In this document: piece by piece, positions 14,573 to 23,073 of the stretch
Numbering within the stretch: the stretch's first letter is position 1
Layout: each line of letters starts with the position of its first letter
NCBI GenBank assembly: GCA_964236445.1
Contig: CAXSDR010000042.1
Span: 1 to 28,614 of the forward strand
Reading direction: 5' to 3'
From: CAXSDR01 sp964236445
Lineage (GTDB): Bacteria > Actinomycetota > Actinomycetes > Motilibacterales > Motilibacteraceae
Length of the DNA: 28,614 nt
Made by a program: the position numbers and the translations under genes
The notes under the pieces: generated by a model
The model's database searches: none
What the model saw: only the letters and a program-made list of their open reading frames with translations
What the model was told of the DNA's origin: nothing

Positions 14573-15244
14573 ATGCTCACGTCGGGGCAGCCCCTGGTCC
14601 GTAGCTGGACCAGGGCGCTGCGCTACCCCAAGGTCATCGGCCGGTTGCCGGGAATGCGCCGGCTCTGGGGCGGTCCCTACACCTACGCCCAGATCGCTAC
14701 AGGCGCCCTGACCCTGCTCCTCATGGTCAAGACGCTGTCTCTGTGGGGCCGATTCGGCCCAGCAGGCAACGGCCTGCTGCTGCTGATCCTCCCCGCAGGG
14801 CTCATGTTCGCGGTCATCGGCATCTTCGGGCGCCGTGAGATGGTGCGCCGGGCCCGCATCGAAGGCCGCAGCTTGCCTGCCTACGTCAGCGGTCTGAGCA
14901 CTTATGCCGCTCGCCGGGTGAGCACTCATGCGCGCCACGCACGAGCGTCCGTGCCGTCAGTGCTCGCACCGCACACCCTGCGCGTGTCCACCAGCGCGGT
15001 CGAGTCACGGCCCCAGCTCGTCGTGCCGACAGCCGCCACCCCCGTGCTGACGGCCGCGCGAGCCGACATCGCCCCGGCGGTGACCGCCCCGGTCCTGCAG
15101 CCGGTCCTGCAGCCGGTCCAGGGCCCAGCACAGGGCCGTTCGTCAGTCCCGGCCGCCCGCACAGCGGGTTCCGAGCGGGCGCGGCCTGTGACGAACCTTG
15201 AGCGACTGCTCGCTGCCGCCGCAGCGGCGCAACCCGCCACCTAA
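14573..15244 (+). CDS. TcpE-like T4SS membrane protein
   Basis: 223 aa from the ATG at 14573, 9 bases after the previous stop; no clear ribosome site. The first 90 residues, with RSWTRALRYPKVIGRLPG, GGPYTYAQI and two membrane spans (about 39-56 and 64-85), match the short TcpE-type conjugation proteins (VirB3/PrgI-like in position, always just before VirB4). A long Ala/Val/Pro-rich tail follows with a small repeat (VLQPVLQPVQGP near 180), probably cytoplasmic and disordered. It is followed at 14 bases by the VirB4-type ATPase, its usual partner in the complex. Confidence 0.68.
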   Translation: MLTSGQPLVRSWTRALRYPKVIGRLPGMRRLWGGPYTYAQIATGALTLLLMVKTLSLWGRFGPAGNGLLLLILPAGLMFAVIGIFGRREMVRRARIEGRSLPAYVSGLSTYAARRVSTHARHARASVPSVLAPHTLRVSTSAVESRPQLVVPTAATPVLTAARADIAPAVTAPVLQPVLQPVQGPAQGRSSVPAARTAGSERARPVTNLERLLAAAAAAQPAT

Positions 15245-15258
15245 CCCTGGAGTTCGCT

Positions 15259-17784
15259 GTGCTGCCTGTCCGCCACGTCCACGACAACCTTCTGTTCACC
15301 GATTCCGGCGTGGTGTGGGCGCTGTGGCAGGTGAAGGCACGCTCGGCGCGGCACGCCGCGGTGGCGACCCAGCTCGGCATGCTGGGCCTCGCGCAGGCAG
15401 CGTTGCTGAACCTTGAGGGCGAGCCGCTGCTCTTCAGCTTGAGCGCGCGCCGTTCCCGTGAACAGCTGACCGACGCCATGGTGGGCAGCGTCGACGTCGA
15501 ACGGCATCCAGCCTGGGGGCAGGCGACGCAGGACCACGCGCAGATCCAGCACGAGCTGGGCGCCTACCGGCGTACGCACTGGTTGGCGATGCCGCTGTCG
15601 TCGAGCGGGCTCAAGCAGACGCTGCGTGCGAGCAGCACCGCGGTGACGGATCGGCTGATGAGCTCACTCGGGCTGCCTCCCAGTGCGATCCCGGCCGCAC
15701 GGCTGCACGATGCCGTCAAAGCGGCGGCAGCAATCGAGCGAGACTGGCCGAGCACCCTGCCGCTGCAGCCGGCGACGCCGGCCCAAGCAGTGTGGGTGTT
15801 CACGCACGCGGCCAGCCGCGGCAGTCAGCACGTGCCAGCCTTTCCCGACCGCCTCGACACCAAGGTGCCGGGTCTGTCGCGGGTACGGGGAGACGTGCTG
15901 ACCGGCGCCCGTTTCGGCGCCCTGCACGGTGCGGTCGTCTATGAGGGCGGCATGCCCGGCGACGACGTGCCCGAGAACCTGCGCAAGGTGCTGCGCGTCG
16001 ACACGGAGGAAGGCACCAGCTGGCAGTGCCTGCTTACCGCCAGTGACCTGCCCGACAACTACCTCGCGCCGTCACCCAAGGCGAACTGGCTCGCTGCCGT
16101 CGACGAGCTCGACTTCCCGGTGGACTGGGCTGTGCGCCTCGACGTCGTCACGAACGAGGCCGCGCGTGCCAAGGTGCGCCGCGCCCTGCGTGAACTGACC
16201 GACCAGGTCAACGAGTGGTCAGAGGAGCCCACCGGGGCGCCGCCAGCTCTGGCAGCGGCGTTGGGGACGCTGGGTGACCTCGACAGCGAACTCTCCAGCG
16301 GCGAGCAGCCCCCGCTGCTTCGCTGCATCGTCATGTTCGCGGTCGGAGGGACGACCGCGGCCGAGGCAATCGACCGCGGCCAGCAGCTGCGCGCGGTGTG
16401 CCGGCGACGTGAGCTGGTCGTGCAGCGCCCCTCGGGCGGGCAGCAGGCGATCTGGCAGGCGATGCAACCGTGCTACCTGACGTCGCCGGCCGTCCTGGCC
16501 TACCGCCAGTTCCTGATGTGTCGCGACCTCGCGGCCGCCGGCCCGTTCCTCACCGCCGACGTCGGCGATCCCACCGGCATGCCGCTGCTCTACTCCTCCG
16601 ACTCAGGCACCCTTCGCCCGGTGCTGCTGGACTTGGCGTCGGCGCTGCGTGAGGGCCGTTCCGCCTCGATCGGCATCGAAGGCGACAGCGGCAGCGGCAA
16701 GTCGTGGATGTCCAAGTCGATCCAGTGGAACGCCATCGCCTGCGGCTACCAGATCATCTCCATCGACACCACGCACTCGGGTGAGCGGGCGACGTTCGCG
16801 CGCGCCCTGGACTGCCGCACGCGGGTGGTGCGTGCCGATGACGCCCCCCAGGTCAGCGTCGACCCGCTGCGTCTGTTCGACACGGTTGCCGGCACCACGA
16901 TCGCTGAGAACTACCTCGCGGTGATGCTCGGGACCAGCTCGCTCGAGGCTGGCGGCCGGGCGCTCGGCGCCGCTGTCCGCGCGGCCGCCCACTCTCTCGA
17001 GCGAACCATGGCCATGGTTCTGCCTGAGCTTCAGCGCATCAACAAGGCCAGCCCGGACCCGGACGTCAAGAAGCTGATCGTCGCCTTGCAGGCGTTGATG
17101 GACATACCGCAGGCGGAGGCGGTGTTCAACCCGTCCCTTCCCGCGATCGACCCCGAAGAGGTCGACTACCTGCTCTTTCACCTGCCTGAGCTCAAGCTGC
17201 CCAAGCGTGAGCAGCTCGCGACCGAGGAAGGCCGGCGCCGGCTGCGCCCGGAGCAGGTGTGGTCGCAGGGCTTGATCTATCTCGTCGCGGCGATCACCAA
17301 GGAGATCGCCTTCTCCTCGCCACGGATCACGCTGCTCGACTGGGATGAAAAGTGGAAGTTCGACTCGACACCCGAAGGTGAGGAGCTCTCCCTCGAGGGT
17401 GTGCGGGACGGGCGCAAGCACAAGACGGCAGTGCTGCTGGCCGACCAGGCCGTGCGGACGCTGGGCAGCGACGCGGTGCGCGGCCTGATCCCCTACCGGA
17501 TCACCCTCGGCCACGACGACGACGCCTTGGCCGCAGAAGCCGCGGAGTGGCTGGGAGCTGCCAACGACCCGGCCGTGATCTCCATGATCAAGAAGCTGAA
17601 CTCCGAGCTGCGGGCAGCGAACCGGTCATCTGACTCTGGCAGCGGAGCTCCGAGCCGGGTCAACGGCCAGGCCCTGCTGCGCACCCGCCAAGGAGAGCTC
17701 GTCCGAGGGCTGACTGTCTCCCCGCCGTACGCCCACATCCGCGAGGCGATGCTCACGAACTTGCGCGACGAGGACACGGCGTGA
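15259..17784 (+). CDS. VirB4/TraC-family T4SS ATPase
   Basis: 841 aa from the GTG at 15259 (GGAG 6 bases upstream). The N-terminal ~430 residues form the CagE/TrbE-like membrane-interacting part (FTDSGVVWALWQVKARSAR at the start; SSLGLPPS; RCIVMFAVGG). The ATPase core has Walker A GDSGSGKS at 475-482, SIDTTHSGE near 501-509 and Walker B ITLLDWDE at 690-697, then a VRDGRKHKTAVLLADQ stretch typical of the RecA-like fold (sensor/arginine region). Length is normal for the family. VirB4 energises T4SS assembly and substrate transfer at the cytoplasmic face. It overlaps the next gene by 4 bases (GTGA). All motifs intact. Confidence 0.93.
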   Translation: MLPVRHVHDNLLFTDSGVVWALWQVKARSARHAAVATQLGMLGLAQAALLNLEGEPLLFSLSARRSREQLTDAMVGSVDVERHPAWGQATQDHAQIQHELGAYRRTHWLAMPLSSSGLKQTLRASSTAVTDRLMSSLGLPPSAIPAARLHDAVKAAAAIERDWPSTLPLQPATPAQAVWVFTHAASRGSQHVPAFPDRLDTKVPGLSRVRGDVLTGARFGALHGAVVYEGGMPGDDVPENLRKVLRVDTEEGTSWQCLLTASDLPDNYLAPSPKANWLAAVDELDFPVDWAVRLDVVTNEAARAKVRRALRELTDQVNEWSEEPTGAPPALAAALGTLGDLDSELSSGEQPPLLRCIVMFAVGGTTAAEAIDRGQQLRAVCRRRELVVQRPSGGQQAIWQAMQPCYLTSPAVLAYRQFLMCRDLAAAGPFLTADVGDPTGMPLLYSSDSGTLRPVLLDLASALREGRSASIGIEGDSGSGKSWMSKSIQWNAIACGYQIISIDTTHSGERATFARALDCRTRVVRADDAPQVSVDPLRLFDTVAGTTIAENYLAVMLGTSSLEAGGRALGAAVRAAAHSLERTMAMVLPELQRINKASPDPDVKKLIVALQALMDIPQAEAVFNPSLPAIDPEEVDYLLFHLPELKLPKREQLATEEGRRRLRPEQVWSQGLIYLVAAITKEIAFSSPRITLLDWDEKWKFDSTPEGEELSLEGVRDGRKHKTAVLLADQAVRTLGSDAVRGLIPYRITLGHDDDALAAEAAEWLGAANDPAVISMIKKLNSELRAANRSSDSGSGAPSRVNGQALLRTRQGELVRGLTVSPPYAHIREAMLTNLRDEDTA

Positions 17785-19595
17785 ACACCAGGCGCCTGCT
17801 CGCTGCACTCGCGCTCGGCACCGTCACGGCGCTCACGGGCATGCACCCCGCGAACGCTGCCTCGCCTGACCCCAAGTCGCCATGCCTGCAGCTGATCCCG
17901 ACCGCGGGCTGCCCGGCACCCGCGACTGGCCCCACAGCTGGAATCGGCTCCGACGTCGGAGCCGGCAGCCCGATCTTCGGCCCGTTCATACCGACTCCCA
18001 CCCCGGCCCCGGCACCGGTCGGCCCGGGCTCGATTCCGCACCCAAGCCCGTCACCAAACCCGGGCCCGAGCGCTCACGCCTCCGCACCGGCCACCAGCCC
18101 GACGCCGGCGGCGTCGCCGAGCCCGGCACCGACGCTGGACGACAGCGAGAGTCCGCTCTACGGCGGATCCAGCCTCATGGACACCATGCTCGGTGACGCC
18201 GCGGTGGTCGTCGCACCAGACGGCACCCGCGTCCCGCTCGACCATTTCGACATCGGCAACGGCGCAGGACGCTTCGACGGCCCCGGGCGCACCACAGGGG
18301 CGTTCACCGACTGGGTGTTCTCCTTCGACGCGATGGCCGTGGGATTCATCGCCTGGCTGGTCCGATTCGCCTACGAGTTCGGGTTCGGCGAGCTGCTCGC
18401 CCCGATGGTCACCGGCCTCACCCGGCTGTGGCAGACCAGCATCGTCGGCCCGCTCGGGCTGTGGGGCTTCATGGCCACCATCGCCGGCTGCTGGGCCGGC
18501 CTGATCATGATCAGAGGACGGTTCACCCGCGGTATCGGCGAGCTCCTCGTGTCCGGCATCGTCGCCGCGATCGCCGGAGCTGTGCTGCACGACCCCGGCG
18601 CCGCCATCCTCGGCCCGCACGGGGTCATGGGCACCGCACGCAGCGCCTCGCTGACTGTGGCCGCCGTCACCGTCACCGGAGACATCGAAACCGGCACTGG
18701 GCCCCGCAACGCCGCCGACACCGACCCCAAGGACGCCGCTGGACCACTCACCGCCAAGCTGACCGAGACGTTCATCGTGCAGCCGCACCAGATCCTGGAC
18801 TGGGGCCGAACCTTCAAGCCCGGCACCCCGTGCGCCAAGGTCTACTGGCACCTCGTCGAGACCGGCCCGCACGGGCGTGACGGCGACGCACGGGACAAGA
18901 TGAAGGCCTGCGGGCCAGACGGCGAAGACGCCGCCAAGTTCAACGCCAGCCCATCTATCCAGCGGCTCGGCTCCGCGGTCATCATCTTCACCGCGATCGC
19001 GCTGACACTGCTCCTGGTCGGAGTGCTAGGGGTCGCGTTCCTCCTCGCCCAGGTAGGTGCGGCGTTCGCTGCGCTACGTGCGCTGCCCGAACTGCTCGTC
19101 GCCATGCTCCCCGGCGCAGGGCGATCACGGCTGTGGCGCTGGCTCGCCGCGATCGGTGTCAGCGTCGCCGCCGTCGTCGCCTCAGGCGCCTTCCTGGCCG
19201 TGTTCTTGACCGTCGTCGGCGCCGTCTTCACCCACACCCAAAGCGCCCCGCTGCTGGTGCGGTTCTTCTGCGTCGACCTCGCGTCCTTGTTCGGGCTGTT
19301 CGCGTGGTTCAAGCACCGCAAGTCCAGCCGTCGAGCGACGCTCGCAGCGACCCGAATGGCCAACCAGCACAGCCTCCTCGGCGGCGGGCAGTCACCTCAC
19401 AGCGTCGCAATCACCGTGCCGACCATGGGCGATCGGATCCAGCGCGGCGGCGCGGCAGTCGCGCACGTCGCTGCCCCGATCGCCGAAGTCGCAGCGGTCG
19501 GCATCGGGATCTACACGATGAACCCGGCTATCGCCGCGGCCGCCGCCAAGCGCCTCGCCGGCCACGTCGGCACCGCGCTGCGTGACGACGACTGA
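17781..19595 (+). CDS. VirB6/TrbL-like polytopic T4SS membrane protein
   Basis: 604 aa from the GTG at 17781, overlapping the VirB4 stop (GAGG at 7 bases). A signal-like segment (about 4-26, cleavage possible after ANA) and a Pro-rich extracytoplasmic stretch (65-120, PTPTPAPAP, PSPSPNPGPS) precede a polytopic core: spans near 184-205, 223-244, 253-270, 393-440 (probably two), 451-483 and 490-510. A cytoplasmic Ala/Gly-rich tail follows. This topology and the position between VirB4 and the wall hydrolase are those of VirB6-like channel proteins of actinobacterial T4SS. A soluble loop of ~120 residues lies between spans three and four, with CGPDGEDAAKF. Family by topology and context rather than by a signature motif. 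Confidence 0.8.
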   Translation: MNTRRLLAALALGTVTALTGMHPANAASPDPKSPCLQLIPTAGCPAPATGPTAGIGSDVGAGSPIFGPFIPTPTPAPAPVGPGSIPHPSPSPNPGPSAHASAPATSPTPAASPSPAPTLDDSESPLYGGSSLMDTMLGDAAVVVAPDGTRVPLDHFDIGNGAGRFDGPGRTTGAFTDWVFSFDAMAVGFIAWLVRFAYEFGFGELLAPMVTGLTRLWQTSIVGPLGLWGFMATIAGCWAGLIMIRGRFTRGIGELLVSGIVAAIAGAVLHDPGAAILGPHGVMGTARSASLTVAAVTVTGDIETGTGPRNAADTDPKDAAGPLTAKLTETFIVQPHQILDWGRTFKPGTPCAKVYWHLVETGPHGRDGDARDKMKACGPDGEDAAKFNASPSIQRLGSAVIIFTAIALTLLLVGVLGVAFLLAQVGAAFAALRALPELLVAMLPGAGRSRLWRWLAAIGVSVAAVVASGAFLAVFLTVVGAVFTHTQSAPLLVRFFCVDLASLFGLFAWFKHRKSSRRATLAATRMANQHSLLGGGQSPHSVAITVPTMGDRIQRGGAAVAHVAAPIAEVAAVGIGIYTMNPAIAAAAAKRLAGHVGTALRDDD

Positions 19596-19597
19596 GC

Positions 19598-20650
19598 ATG
19601 GCCACGAGCTACGGCGTCGACCTCCTCGACGACCTCGACGACCTCGACGAGGAGCCGAGGGCGAAATGGCCGCTGATCGTCGGAGTGATCGCGCTGCTGG
19701 CGATGCTCACCCCACCAGCGCTATTCGTGGTGATGATGATGATGTTCGTACCGCAGCTGCAGCACACCGCAACGGCCGGCTCGGACCTGCTGTGCATGAC
19801 CGGCGCCGCCGCCGGACTCAACCTCGACGCCGAGCAACAGGCGAACGCCGCCACCATCGTCGCCACCGGACACGACATGAACATGCCAGCGTTCGGGATC
19901 CAGATCGCCCTGGCGACCGCACTGCAAGAGAGCTCCCTCAAGGTCCTCGACCATGGCGACGTGGCCGGCCCCGACAGCCGAGGCCTGTTCCAACAACGGG
20001 ACTCCTGGGGCCCGCTCGAGGTGCGCATGGACCCGGCCGGCTCAGCGCGCCTGTTCTACACCGCACTGACGCACGTGGCGGGCTGGCAGCAGCTGGCGCT
20101 CACCGACGCCGCGGCCGCCGTGCAACGGCCCGCACAGAACCTTCGCGGCGCCTACGCGAAATGGGGCCCCGCCGCCGGCGACATCATCGCCGCGGCCGCG
20201 GGCACAGACTGCGCCGCCGGCATCCCTGTCGTGTCCGTGGGGCCAGGCGGCTGGTCGCTGCCCGTCGCGTCGTACGTGCTCACCGCCCGCTTCGGCCAGT
20301 GCAGCTCGATGTGGCAGTCCTGTCACACCGGTCTCGACTTCGCAGCGCCCACCGGCACCCCGATCATGGCTGCAGCTCCCGGCGTCGTGGTCGCTGCGGG
20401 CTTCGGAGTGCACGGCGGCTCGTACGGCAACCTCACCGAGATCGACAACGGTGCCGGCGTGCACACCTGGTACGCCCACCAGTCCGCGATCCAGGTCACC
20501 GTCGGCCAGCAGGTCCAGGCCGGGCAGGTCATCGGGCTCGTCGGAGCCACCGGCAACGTCACCGGCCCGCACCTGCACCTCGAGGTACGCGTCAACGGCA
20601 CAGCCATCGACCCCTTCACGTTCCTCACCAAGCAAGGCCTCCGCCCCTAG
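19598..20650 (+). CDS. Bifunctional transglycosylase/M23 endopeptidase (VirB1-like)
   Basis: 350 aa from the ATG at 19598, two bases after the previous stop. An acidic start (DLLDDLDDLDEE, from a short DNA tandem repeat) and one membrane anchor (about 25-50) precede two wall-degrading domains. The first (about 75-205) is lysozyme/transglycosylase-like, with the likely catalytic Glu in LQESSLKV (E111) and GLFQQRDSWGP (129-139). The second (about 215-345) is an M23 (LytM) peptidase with HTGLDF (H243, D247), YAH (H294) and PHLHLEV (H325, H327), so all zinc and catalytic residues are present. It would open peptidoglycan locally for the transfer channel. Last gene of the T4SS run; a 69-base gap separates it from the AbiE pair. 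Confidence 0.92.
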   Translation: MATSYGVDLLDDLDDLDEEPRAKWPLIVGVIALLAMLTPPALFVVMMMMFVPQLQHTATAGSDLLCMTGAAAGLNLDAEQQANAATIVATGHDMNMPAFGIQIALATALQESSLKVLDHGDVAGPDSRGLFQQRDSWGPLEVRMDPAGSARLFYTALTHVAGWQQLALTDAAAAVQRPAQNLRGAYAKWGPAAGDIIAAAAGTDCAAGIPVVSVGPGGWSLPVASYVLTARFGQCSSMWQSCHTGLDFAAPTGTPIMAAAPGVVVAAGFGVHGGSYGNLTEIDNGAGVHTWYAHQSAIQVTVGQQVQAGQVIGLVGATGNVTGPHLHLEVRVNGTAIDPFTFLTKQGLRP

Positions 20651-20656
20651 CAGTAG

Positions 20657-20713
20657 TTGCACGTTCGAGGGACCTTGCACACTGTGGGCAATGTGCCTTA
20701 AGCGTGCAATAAT
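20657..20713 (+). promoter_or_regulatory. Promoter and operator-like repeats of the AbiE pair
   Basis: TTGCAC occurs at 20657-20662 and 20675-20680, with the inverse GTGCAA at 20704-20709; GCACA (20677-20681) also pairs with TGTGC (20692-20696). A TGGGCA hexamer (20685-20690) and AATAAT (20708-20713) are 17 bases apart and can act as -35 and -10. AbiEi antitoxins are known to autoregulate by binding repeats at their promoter, and this layout fits. Confidence 0.5.
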
Positions 20714-20719
20714 GTGCAT

Positions 20720-21847
20720 GTGGACGCACCAGCGCGCAAGGATGACCGCCAAGAAGCCGATCTACTCGAAGCGGCACAGGACCGGTTGCGATCCCTGCTC
20801 CCACCGGACTGGGTGGTCGAGGCCAACAGCTTGTCCCAGCGGGACGGGGCTGCCGCCGACGTAACGCTGAGTGTGCGGCCCCCTAACAGTGGATCAGGCC
20901 TGATCCTCGTCGAGATCAAGCGCCGGGTGTCCCCGCGCGACGTCGTCGACGTGCTCGGACCTCGCACCGAGCTGGCTCTGCGCCGCGACACTTCGCTGAC
21001 GATCGTGGTCGTCGCGCCGTGGCTCAGCTCGCGTACCAGGGCGCTGCTGCAGGAGCGTGGCCTCAACTACCTGGACCTGACCGGCAACGTCTGGATCAGG
21101 ATGCGCAACCCCACCGTGGTCTTGCAGACCACCGGCGCCGAGAACGACCCCACGCCCGTGCCCCGCGAGCGCGTCACCCTGCTCGGTGATCGCGCGTGGC
21201 GGCTGATGCGCCTCCTCGTCGACGTCGAGCCGCCCTACTCCCTGACGACTCTGGCCTCCCTGGTCGGCGTGAGCTTGGCCTATGCCTCACGGGTCGTGTC
21301 CTCGCTCGAGCACGAGGCCCTCGTGCGCCGAGAGAGCCGCCTGATCGTCGAAGCCGACTGGGAAGGCCTGCTGCGCCGGTGGGCCGGCTCGAGGTCGCTC
21401 TTCGACGGCACTGCCCACACGTTCATCGCGCCCAGCGGCCCCACCCAAGCGCTCGAGCGCCTACGCAACGCTGCCCGCTTCGACTTCGCGTCGTACACCG
21501 CGGTGACCGGCTCGTTCGCTGCGGCCGCGATCGCTCCCGTCGCCGCGCCGGCCCAGCTGGTGGTCTACGTCGGCGACGTCGACGCCACGGCCGACGAGCT
21601 CGGCCTGCTGCCGACCACCAGCGGCGCTGACGTCGTGCTGCTGACCGCTCGTGACCCTGACGGCGTACGCGCCCGAGCACGTGAGGACTGGCCGCTGCCC
21701 GGCGTACGGACCGTCGGGCTCAGCCAGCTGGTCGTCGACTGCCTCACCGGTAACGGGCGCATGCCGGCTGAGGGCGACGCGCTGATCTCCTACATGGCCG
21801 TGCACGTCGGGCAGTGGCGCAAGCCGGCTGAGCTGATGTCGGCATGA
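20720..21847 (+). CDS. AbiEi-like antitoxin/regulator with PD-(D/E)XK-like N-terminus
   Basis: 375 aa if started at GTG 20720; GTG 20714 adds two residues. Neither has a ribosome site, and 20720 lies 7 bases after a -10-like AATAAT, so a leaderless start is likely. Counted from GTG 20714, three parts are seen. Residues 1-130 look like a restriction-endonuclease-like fold: D49, the pair E67-x-K69 in LILVEIKRRV, and LNYLDLTGNVWIRM. Residues 155-215 are a winged helix (SLTTLASLVGVSLAYASRVV). Residues 235-360 resemble AbiEi C-terminal domains (YTAVTGSFAAAAIAP, LVVYVGDV, VGLSQLVVDCL). The next gene is a nucleotidyltransferase starting inside its stop, the arrangement of AbiE type IV toxin-antitoxin systems. 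Classical AbiEi lacks the N-terminal part. Confidence 0.68.
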   Translation: MDAPARKDDRQEADLLEAAQDRLRSLLPPDWVVEANSLSQRDGAAADVTLSVRPPNSGSGLILVEIKRRVSPRDVVDVLGPRTELALRRDTSLTIVVVAPWLSSRTRALLQERGLNYLDLTGNVWIRMRNPTVVLQTTGAENDPTPVPRERVTLLGDRAWRLMRLLVDVEPPYSLTTLASLVGVSLAYASRVVSSLEHEALVRRESRLIVEADWEGLLRRWAGSRSLFDGTAHTFIAPSGPTQALERLRNAARFDFASYTAVTGSFAAAAIAPVAAPAQLVVYVGDVDATADELGLLPTTSGADVVLLTARDPDGVRARAREDWPLPGVRTVGLSQLVVDCLTGNGRMPAEGDALISYMAVHVGQWRKPAELMSA

Positions 21848-22718
21848 GCAGCCCAGACACTGCCGCCCCGGAGACCGTCGCCGCGCGCACCGTCCTGCTC
21901 AACGCGCTCGTAGCCCTAGCGCCTCACACCGACTCCCTTGTGGTCGTCGGCGCCCAGGCGGTTTACCTGCGCACGGGCGACGTCGGGCTCACCGTCGCCG
22001 GCTACACCACCGATGGAGACGTCGCCCTCGACCCCACTCACCTCGGCGACGATCCCAAGCTCGAGCAGGCCATGCGCTCCGGGGGCTTCACCTACACACC
22101 GCCTCCGGGTGAGAACGCCGAAGCTCAGCCAGGCACGTGGTGGGGGCACACCGCGGTGGCCGGGCGCGGCTTCGACGTCGAGCANNNNNNNNNNTGGATC
22201 TGCTCGTGCCGCAGGACGTTCTACCGGGCGGGAACACACGCGGGGCCAGACTCGGCGAGCACGGCAAGTCGGCCGCCAGACGCAGCCACGGGCTCGAGGC
22301 CGCCGTCGTCGACCGCAGCTTGATGACCATCACCGGCCTGGCCCCAGGCGACACGCGAGCCGTCGACGTCGACGTGGCAGGCGTCGCAGCCCTGTTCGTG
22401 GCCAAGGCCCACAAGATCACTGACCGGTCGGCCGGTCCAGCACGCCGCCTCAACGACAAAGACGCCGGCGACGTCCTGCGCCTGGTGCGCTTCACTCGCC
22501 CTGGCGAGGTAGCCGCCACTCTGGCGCAGCTGCGCGCGCACCCGATCGCCGGCGCGGCGACGACCGAGGCGATCGAGCAGCTGCGCGCCCTGTTCGGCAC
22601 CCAGCGATCCCCCGGCGTCGAGATGGCCGTGCGGGCGATGGCGACCGCCCTGCCGGCGGCAACGGTTCGGGCGCAGCTCAGCGGCTACATCACCCAGCTG
22701 CTCGCCGGTCTGGCCTAG
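21844..22718 (+). CDS. AbiEii-like nucleotidyltransferase toxin, interrupted by an assembly gap
   Basis: ATG 21844 overlaps the antitoxin stop (ATGA). The N-terminal part has VVVGAQAVYLRTGD followed by YTTDGDVALDP, equivalent to the G-[GA]-x-A and DxD signature of nucleotidyltransferases. After the 10-N run at 22185-22194 the frame continues one phase off: LDLLVPQDVLPGG, then VAALFVAKAHKITDR and RLNDKDAGDVLRLVR, matching the Lys and KDxxD segments of AbiEii-type proteins, to the stop at 22716-22718. The frame change is explained if the true missing length is 2 modulo 3, so the gene is probably intact in the organism, about 290 aa. AbiEii toxins transfer nucleotides to tRNA or related targets and arrest growth. 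Flagged as a single gene with an artificial break. Confidence 0.72.
22185..22194. other. Assembly gap (10 N) inside the AbiEii-like gene
   Basis: Ten N between FDVE and LDLLVP of the nucleotidyltransferase. The reading frame is shifted across it, so the real gap length is not ten. Confidence 0.97.
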
Positions 22719-22844
22719 CAGCTCCAGGAGCTCAGGCTCCGGCAGCTCAGCTCGACAGCTCTCCAGGAGATCCCTGAGCCCGGCGTGTCTGCCGGCGCCT
22801 GCTCGATGCGCCTTACCGAGGTGACACCACCCCTCTGTCGGGGT
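22719..22844. terminator. Hairpin-rich region after the AbiE pair
   Basis: Just after the stop, CTCCAGGAG occurs at 22722-22730 and 22761-22769; GCTCAGG (22730-22736) pairs with CCTGAGC (22773-22779). Further on ACCCC (22829-22833) pairs with GGGGT (22840-22844) over a 6-base loop. These could end transcription of the AbiE pair. No gene is supported between 22719 and 23073. Confidence 0.4.
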
Positions 22845-22914
22845 CTCATCTCGCGCGAGGAGCTCGCCAGTGCCCCTGTATCGACCAGCACTCAACGGTC
22901 TAGTCGCAACCGAG

Positions 22915-22967
22915 GTCGCGCGTCACGTCGCGCGAAGCGTCACGTGGGCGTTCGCACCGCGTGACGC
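22915..22967. repeat. GTCGCGCG double repeat (copy 2) with adjoining GCGTCAC palindrome
   Basis: GTCGCGCGTCACGTCGCGCG (22915-22934) matches 18 of 20 bases of the element at 7461-7480. It is followed by GCGTCAC (22937-22943) and its inverse GTGACGC (22961-22967), 17 bases apart. The CGTCACGT core thus occurs twice. Candidate regulator site or transfer-origin element. Confidence 0.5.
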
Positions 22968-22979
22968 ACCTCGTCTTCA

Positions 22980-23007
22980 TGCTGGCTTGTATACATGCAG
23001 GCCAGCA
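22980..23007. promoter_or_regulatory. Partition-type palindrome upstream of the coupling genes
   Basis: TGCTGGCTTGTATACA (22980-22995) differs from the parA-upstream site TGCTGGCTTGTAGACA (5247-5262) at one base. It lies in an inverted repeat TGCTGGC (22980-22986) / GCCAGCA (23001-23007). The TATACA inside could serve as a -10 element, so binding would control the downstream gene. Confidence 0.6.
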
Positions 23008-23073
23008 GGCCCGGGCAAGGTCATTCGCGCAGGTCGACTCTTCTCCTCCAGAAACTCAACAACGAGATTCCGG

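Noticed and set aside
13922..14938. 338-aa minus-strand open frame opposite TcpC and the small T4SS genes
   Set aside because: Shadow frame of high-GC coding DNA; no family pattern, no ribosome site, and it lies against well-supported plus-strand genes.
15090..15125. Short tandem repeat in the TcpE-like gene
   Set aside because: It encodes VLQPVLQPV in a disordered tail; in-frame low complexity, not a separate element.
16603..17514. 303-aa minus-strand open frame opposite VirB4
   Set aside because: The plus strand encodes intact Walker motifs here; the opposite frame is Arg/Gly/Val shadow sequence.
19582..20712. 376-aa plus-strand frame over the transglycosylase/M23 gene
   Set aside because: Extremely Arg/His/Pro-rich alternative frame; the overlapping frame has catalytic residues of two known enzyme domains.
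22870..23073. N-terminal extension of the anchor gene from GTG 22870 with a good AGGAG site
   Set aside because: Codon use in the 68 extra codons is poor for this genome and the stretch holds the 20-mer repeat, the GCGTCAC palindrome and the CTTGTA motif, so it looks like control DNA. A short leader peptide remains possible.
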